From contig CAMWWW010000006.1 in the NCBI GenBank assembly GCA_947178015.1, positions 1 to 18,305 of the forward strand: a DNA stretch of 18,305 bases. The letters are read 5' to 3'. The notes under the pieces were generated by a model that saw nothing but the letters and a program-made list of their open reading frames with translations, was not told where the DNA came from and did no database searches. Positions within the stretch are counted from its first letter, which is position 1. Each line of letters begins with the position of its first letter. A program made the position numbers and the translations under genes. This DNA is from an uncultured Clostridia bacterium. GTDB lineage: Bacteria > Bacillota > Clostridia > Lachnospirales > Lachnospiraceae. Positions 14,544 to 18,305 of the stretch are shown in pieces.

Positions 14544-15587
14544 ATGGAGAATATGGAAGAGATCCGGCAGAGAATCAGAAAGGAAGGAGAGGGTTCCCTT
14601 ACCATAGACGAATGGTTTGAGAGCTGGCTGATGGAGTATAAGCAGCTTACCATCAAAAAGGGAACAGTGGAGAATTACAGGCGCAATTACAGAAATTATA
14701 TTAAGCCTTATCTGGGTGATATGAAGGTGTGCGATGTAAAGGGAGAGCATATCCAGAAGCTGTTTAATTACTTGATTGCAAAGGGGTATGCGGTCAATAC
14801 GTTGTATGTATCGAAAGGTGTGCTTTCTGGCATGTTTCGCCAGCTTATCAAAAATGATGTGATGCAGAAGAATCCTGTGCAGTATGTGGAGTTTCCGCGC
14901 CAGCCGAGAAAAAGGGAGAGAAGGGTATTGTCGGAGGAGGAGCAGATGGTATTTCTGGAATATGCAAAAGGAAGCCCGTATGAGGATGTTTATTTGATCG
15001 CGCTTGCAACGGGAATGAGGATAGGGGAGATCTGTGCGCTGCGGTGGCCGGATGTAGATTTTAGCAATCAGCTTTTGACGGTGAATGGTACATTAAAGCA
15101 GTTTAAGGATACCGGGTTTTTTATTGATACGCCAAAGTCGCTGACAAGCCGGCGCGTCGTACCTCTTTTGCCTACCATCTGTAAAATGTTAAAGCGAAGG
15201 AAGCGTTCGCAGGTTGGCACGGTGATGGGCAAGTACACGATTGATAGTGTGTGGGAGGATCTGGTGTTTTTGCATCCATATGGGGCGACCGAGCCTATGC
15301 GCAAGCGGACCATTGCTTATGATATGGATTCTATTGTGGCGCACATTAATCAGGATAGAAAAGAGAAGGCAAGAAAGAGACACCGCCGCGCAGAGCTGTT
15401 TGAGCATGTTTCTCCGCATGCCCTTCGGCATACTTTTGCGACAAGAGCATTGGAGAATGGGATACCTCCAAAGGTGGTTCAGGAGATATTGGGGCATAGC
15501 AGTATTACAATTACTTTGGATCTGTATACACATGTTTTAGACAGGACGAAAAGTGAGGAAATTATGAAGCTGCAAAGGATGTTCTGA
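14544..15587 (+). CDS. Tyrosine recombinase (phage/Tn916-type integrase family)
   Basis: This is a site-specific DNA recombinase of 347 residues. The ATG at 14544 is preferred because GGAGGA lies 7 nt upstream; the ATG at 14529 is only 2 nt from any ribosome binding site. An N-terminal SAM-like core-binding domain covers about residues 20-115 (LTIDEWFESWLMEYKQ). The catalytic domain contains Arg159 (TGMRIGE), Lys198 (TPKSLTSRR), His292 and Arg295 (HALRHTFATR), His318 (LGHSS) and the nucleophile Tyr328 (LDLYTHV); all catalytic positions are present. No excisionase, relaxase or phage gene is near. The gene sits alone between two paralogous surface-protein genes in the same orientation. It could be a remnant of an inserted element or act on local DNA; neither is shown. 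Confidence 0.9.
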   Translation: MENMEEIRQRIRKEGEGSLTIDEWFESWLMEYKQLTIKKGTVENYRRNYRNYIKPYLGDMKVCDVKGEHIQKLFNYLIAKGYAVNTLYVSKGVLSGMFRQLIKNDVMQKNPVQYVEFPRQPRKRERRVLSEEEQMVFLEYAKGSPYEDVYLIALATGMRIGEICALRWPDVDFSNQLLTVNGTLKQFKDTGFFIDTPKSLTSRRVVPLLPTICKMLKRRKRSQVGTVMGKYTIDSVWEDLVFLHPYGATEPMRKRTIAYDMDSIVAHINQDRKEKARKRHRRAELFEHVSPHALRHTFATRALENGIPPKVVQEILGHSSITITLDLYTHVLDRTKSEEIMKLQRMF

Positions 15588-15639
15588 GAAGAAAACAGAT
15601 ATATATGAAAATTTAATAAATGTGTAAGGGTTTTTTTCT

Positions 15640-15667
15640 TTGCTGTTGCGTATAATCATGTTATACT
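15640..15667 (+). promoter_or_regulatory. Promoter candidate for the second Ig/repeat protein
   Basis: TTGCTG (15640-15645), 16 bp, TATACT (15662-15667). The -10 is good and the -35 moderate; another TATAAT lies at 15651-15656. The leader would be about 55 nt. Confidence 0.4.
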
Positions 15668-15729
15668 AGAGAAAAGAATGTAAAAATTCTTTTAAATTTT
15701 AGTTAAATGTATGAATAGGAGGGTTTTAT

Positions 15730-17001
15730 ATGAAGAAATGGATGAAAGCCATGTCAGTGATATTTACGCTGGTTATGGTGTTCTGTCTGGTGGGAGGTGT
15801 TGATGCCAAGGCAGTTACTGACTCTGATGTTGAAGCAATTTTAAGGGTTAGATATGAGGGCGAGGCTGTACCCTATGGAGAATCCATTAATCCGGGAGAT
15901 TTTGAGGTACAAGTAAGATATACGGATGGATCACGTGGTTATTTGAGTCCGAATGAATTTACCATTTCACCAGATAAAATGGATTCAGAAAGAAGCGAGA
16001 GAGTAACTGTTTATGTAGATGGTGCGAATGGTAGAAAACTTAGGTCATCATCTATATTAGTATCTTGTGCAGAGCCTAGATTGGTATCCATCGATGCTAG
16101 ATACATAGGAGATGATTTGATTGTCAATGGTGAGATCAATAAGTCTGATGTCAGAGTGGAAGCTACTTATGATAATGGTAAGTACAAAGAAGTAGACGAC
16201 TGGACTTTTGGCAGCTACAGATTGAGAGAAGGCAGCAATACAGTTACTATTTATTATCGTGAGGATGATGAGAGAGTATCTGACACGATTACAGTGTATG
16301 CTTATGAGGGAGAGCTTTCTTATATCAGCGCTTATTATAGTGGTGGCACGGTGCCAGTTGGCGGCAAGGTAGATACTTCCAAGATTAAGGTAACTGGTGT
16401 TTACAGTGAGAGAGGCTATAGTAATGTGACACAGACCTTGACGGGATGGTCTCTGGCTGATTACACCATTCAGGAGGGGAATAATACGCTGACCGTTGTT
16501 TACAGAGAGGATGGAAAGCAGTTTACGGATACCATCACGGTAAGAGGCGGTAATACTACATCAACGAATACAAATACGAATACAAACACAAATACAATTG
16601 CGTCAACCTCTACAGTGAGCGGAAAATGGGTTCAGGCTGGTGCTGCATGGAAATTCCAGATGAATAATAATACATATTTAAAGAATAGCTGGATTCAGGA
16701 TGCTATGACAGCAAAGTGGTATTTTGTAGATGCAGATGGTACCATGGTTGCCAATAGATGGCTTATGGTTAATGGCAAGTGGTATTTCCCAAATGCGGAT
16801 GGTACGATTGCTACTGGCTGGAAGCAGATTGATGGTAAGTGGTATTATCTCAATGCACCAGACGGCGATATGTTTACAGGTTGGAAGTATCATAATGATA
16901 AATGGTATTATCTGACTCCCGGTTCTGGAGAGATGGCAACATCACGCTGGATTGATAATTGGTATGTGGACGCAGATGGAGTGTGGTCACAGACTAGATA
17001 A
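15730..17001 (+). CDS. Secreted surface protein with three Ig-like domains, NT linker and choline-binding-type repeats
   Basis: This 423-residue protein starts with a signal peptide (1-26, VDA|KA). Three related Ig-like domains follow at about 36-114, 117-191 and 196-272; they share the pattern xYxGxxxxxGxxxxxxxxxVxxxY and an end like NTVTIYYREDDERVSDTITV. A Thr/Asn linker (275-297) joins them to about five repeats of the GKWYY...DG.M type (299-423), ending YVDADGVWS. AGGAGGG lies 6 nt before the ATG, and a strong terminator follows. It is a paralogue of the protein at 13087-14256, with one more Ig-like domain and fewer repeats. A wall-bound surface role is inferred; there is no catalytic signature. 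Confidence 0.85.
   Translation: MKKWMKAMSVIFTLVMVFCLVGGVDAKAVTDSDVEAILRVRYEGEAVPYGESINPGDFEVQVRYTDGSRGYLSPNEFTISPDKMDSERSERVTVYVDGANGRKLRSSSILVSCAEPRLVSIDARYIGDDLIVNGEINKSDVRVEATYDNGKYKEVDDWTFGSYRLREGSNTVTIYYREDDERVSDTITVYAYEGELSYISAYYSGGTVPVGGKVDTSKIKVTGVYSERGYSNVTQTLTGWSLADYTIQEGNNTLTVVYREDGKQFTDTITVRGGNTTSTNTNTNTNTNTIASTSTVSGKWVQAGAAWKFQMNNNTYLKNSWIQDAMTAKWYFVDADGTMVANRWLMVNGKWYFPNADGTIATGWKQIDGKWYYLNAPDGDMFTGWKYHNDKWYYLTPGSGEMATSRWIDNWYVDADGVWSQTR
16567..16596 (+). repeat. In-frame 6-bp tandem repeat coding the NT linker
   Basis: Five near-identical units of AAYACR (AATACA, AATACG, AATACA, AACACA, AATACA) encode the Asn-Thr linker. The unit is a multiple of three, so slippage would change linker length without a frameshift. 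Confidence 0.6.
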
Positions 17002-17027
17002 GGTTTAAAATTGAATATGTAACAGTG

Positions 17028-17046
17028 AACGATTGTGTGAATCGTT
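17028..17046 (+). other. Short perfect hairpin after the second Ig/repeat protein
   Basis: AACGATT (17028-17034) and AATCGTT (17040-17046) form a 7-bp stem with loop GTGTG, 12 bp ahead of the main terminator. It may protect the mRNA 3' end. Confidence 0.3.
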
Positions 17047-17057
17047 TTGCGGTATAG

Positions 17058-17097
17058 AAATACTGCTCCTTATTTTGGCGGAGCAGTATTTTTCTTT
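17058..17097 (+). terminator. Strong Rho-independent terminator
   Basis: AAATACTGCTCC (17058-17069) and GGAGCAGTATTT (17080-17091) form a perfect 12-bp stem with a 10-nt loop, followed by a T-rich run. It ends the transcript of the second Ig/repeat protein. Confidence 0.85.
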
Positions 17098-17207
17098 CTA
17101 TATTTTGGATTGTTGAGTCTTAGAATGATGCATTTTATTATTTGTATCTGGTATCTCGAAAATGGTTGTGCTAAAATTTGAACATTAGGTTAGAATTTTA
17201 GGAGGAA

Positions 17208-17468
17208 ATGGGGCTGCCAAGGGTAAAGATTACGATTACCAGCAGCAGATGCCGAGGAGGATATTTTAAAAAAGGGCAAGAGTTTATTGTCGAGGATTTA
17301 TGCCCTCCATTATGCCATGAATTATGGAATACTATCTATCCTCTTATTTATGCCCTTCAAAATGGAGCTTATTTGGATTATGGTAATGTTCGTGCTAAGA
17401 GGTTTGATGCGAAATGTCCAGATGAATGTAGAGTGAGTGTTCATGGGAAGGTTATAGAAAAGTATTGA
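17208..17468 (+). CDS. TIGR04076 family small protein
   Basis: This is an 86-residue protein of the uncharacterised TIGR04076 family. The recognisable signature is VKITITSSRCRGGYFKKGQE near the N-terminus, followed by DLCPPLCHELW (30-40), YALQNGAYLDYG and RFDAKCPDE. Five cysteines (15, 32, 36, 70, 74) are present, and their spacing could suit metal or cluster binding, but no function is established to my knowledge. AGGAGG lies only 2 nt before the ATG at 17208; a CTG at 17214 would be better spaced, so the exact start is uncertain. A structured non-coding segment begins directly after its stop codon. No promoter was recognised in 17098-17207. Confidence 0.75.
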   Translation: MGLPRVKITITSSRCRGGYFKKGQEFIVEDLCPPLCHELWNTIYPLIYALQNGAYLDYGNVRAKRFDAKCPDECRVSVHGKVIEKY

Positions 17469-17473
17469 CACTC

Positions 17474-17640
17474 TTTACGTCTAAAGGCAGGGGATTCTTG
17501 CTACCTGCCGCTAAATATAGCGGCTGACCAGTCCATTTCTGGTAGATCACAGTGCAAGGTATGGGGTGCCATCATCCATCATAGGACAGGGCGTATAGTT
17601 CCCTATGCAATATGCCTGTTACCGGCATATTGCTAAAATT
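17474..17640 (+). ncRNA. Candidate orphan HEARO/IscB-type omega RNA
   Basis: The segment is non-coding and very structured. GGCAGG (17486-17491) pairs with CCTGCC (17504-17509) around a loop with GATTCTTGCTA. GCCGCTA (17507-17513) pairs with TAGCGGC (17518-17524). ACCAG (17527-17531) pairs with CTGGT (17539-17543). GCAATATGCC (17607-17616) pairs with GGCATATTGC (17624-17633). The series of stems and motifs such as GGGGATTCTTGCTACC resemble, from memory, the HEARO RNAs of IS200/IS605-related elements that guide IscB-type HNH nucleases. No HNH, IscB, TnpB or TnpA gene follows, so it would be a solo copy. Boundaries are approximate and the family call is unverified. The remainder up to 17807 shows no supportable gene. 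Confidence 0.45.
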
Positions 17641-17807
17641 TGGTGAATACTTATATCATACTTAATTTTTTATGCAATTCGAGCAACTGTATCGCAATGG
17701 TTGCGCACGAAAAAGTGGGAAAAGTTTGGTTGGGAATGAAAAAAGCTACCTTTTCAAATTTTCGCTAAGATGGTGTACGGATTTGAATGTTTCTTTTTTG
17801 GTAAGTT

Positions 17808-18089
17808 TTATTTCCTGCCCGAAGATTGAATATGCTTTTCATTTTTTTCCTTATATGCTGTGATAATCGTATAACTATATGCATTAACCGTAATAATACA
17901 ATGATCTGTTTTTACATACCAATTTTTCCCGTTTCGTATAACAATAGAATGAATAGAATTGATTTTAGTTTTACACCATTCAACTACATCATCTGTATCT
18001 AAAGACAAATTTCTTTTAATGCGTTCTACGCCTAATTCGGTTGTGTGCAATTTATTCAGATTCTCTAGTAATTCGTTATCTGCATCCAT
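17808..18089 (-). CDS. DUF3781 family protein
   Basis: This 93-residue minus-strand protein resembles the DUF3781 family of small Firmicutes proteins. Recognisable parts are LLENLNKLHTTELGVERIKR at the N-terminus, DVVEWCKTKI, and RNGKNWYVK followed by ITVNAYSYTIITA at the C-terminus. No function is known to me; there is no signal peptide or membrane segment. The start at 18089 is supported by AGAGGA about 10 nt upstream and by a good promoter at 18135-18162. The codon after TIITA begins a polar tail to the stop. It is transcribed towards the omega-RNA-like segment, and no terminator was recognised after its stop. Confidence 0.7.
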   Translation of the reverse strand: MDADNELLENLNKLHTTELGVERIKRNLSLDTDDVVEWCKTKINSIHSIVIRNGKNWYVKTDHCIITVNAYSYTIITAYKEKNEKHIQSSGRK

Positions 18090-18134
18090 TTTACAAGTAT
18101 CCTCTTTTCTTTATGAAATTTGTGTATAAATTAT

Positions 18135-18162
18135 ATTATATCTTACTATAAGTTTTTGTAAA
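18135..18162 (-). promoter_or_regulatory. Promoter of the DUF3781 gene
   Basis: On the minus strand TTTACA (18162-18157), 16 bp, TATAAT (18140-18135). The distance to the start codon is about 45 nt. Confidence 0.55.
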
Positions 18163-18305
18163 GACGATTCATGTAATCATTTTCTAGGATGGTTCGTACA
18201 GAAAGATGCCTATCGTCTTCCGTCATACCGCTCTCGCTTAGTCAAAAACATAGCGGATGCTAAGCTCATAAGAAACCTCGTTGAAACATACTGCATAATT
18301 CGTAA
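18163..18305. other. Unassigned right edge
   Basis: No gene could be supported here. On the minus strand a short open frame from the window edge ends RERYDGRR with a stop near 18211, and a separate 26-codon frame runs 18226-18146. They could be the tail of a gene or a decayed element beyond the window, or noise. Confidence 0.2.

Noticed and set aside
17178..17185. TTGAACAT upstream of the TIGR04076 gene as a further copy of the choline operator
   Set aside because: It is a single half-site; no GTTCA arm lies 22 bp upstream, so it does not match the shared architecture.
17672..17863. A 63-codon open frame on the + strand after the omega-RNA-like segment
   Set aside because: No ribosome binding site, no recognisable family, and it overlaps the end of the DUF3781 gene on the other strand.
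18146..18226. A 26-codon minus-strand frame upstream of the DUF3781 gene
   Set aside because: The ribosome binding site is poor, and the frame runs through the -35 of the DUF3781 promoter; it is too short to support without conservation data.

Overview
The window looks like chromosome of a low-to-moderate GC Gram-positive anaerobe, most likely a gut Lachnospiraceae (Clostridium cluster XIVa type). This is inferred from strong AGGAGG-type ribosome binding sites, long secreted proteins made of choline-binding-type repeats, TIGR04076 and DUF3781 small proteins, and a complete Firmicutes-style sialic acid cluster. No rRNA, tRNA or CRISPR was seen.

Region 1 (1-6939, + strand) is a sialic acid catabolic operon: nanE, nanA, an SSS-family transporter, a NanQ/YhcH anomerase, a ROK kinase (NanK), an RpiR regulator and nagA. 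Together they import N-acetylneuraminate, convert it to the usable anomer, cleave it to ManNAc, phosphorylate and epimerise that to GlcNAc-6-P, and deacetylate it to GlcN-6-P. A promoter (171-198) with a palindrome just upstream (150-167) precedes nanE. GlcN-6-P deaminase and a sialidase are not in the window.

Region 2 (6912-12964) is a choline block. A BCCT transporter (7014-8606, +) is followed by two minus-strand genes. One is a 594-residue protein fusing a winged helix, a LicC-like CTP:phosphocholine cytidylyltransferase and a LicA-like choline kinase. The other is a secreted GH25 muramidase with about 24 choline-binding-type repeats. The key observation is that the BCCT promoter and the fusion-gene promoter share one architecture: TTGAC(A/T), 17 bp, TATWAT, with an 8-bp inverted repeat ATGTTCAW-N22-WTGAACAT that starts on the last two bases of the -10. 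A second, imperfect copy with the same 22-bp spacer overlaps the BCCT -35. This suggests a small choline regulon, possibly controlled by the helix-turn-helix of the fusion enzyme itself. That last step is inference.

Region 3 (13087-17094, + strand) holds two paralogous secreted proteins (Ig-like domains plus choline-binding-type repeats) on either side of a lone tyrosine recombinase gene. If the muramidase and these two proteins do bind choline, they would attach to phosphocholine-decorated wall polymers made with the LicC/LicA activities of region 2. The transferase (LicD type) is not in the window.

Region 4 (17208-18305) has a TIGR04076 protein. Right after its stop codon comes a highly structured non-coding segment resembling a HEARO/IscB-type omega RNA, with no nuclease gene beside it. 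A DUF3781 gene follows on the minus strand, and the right edge could not be assigned.
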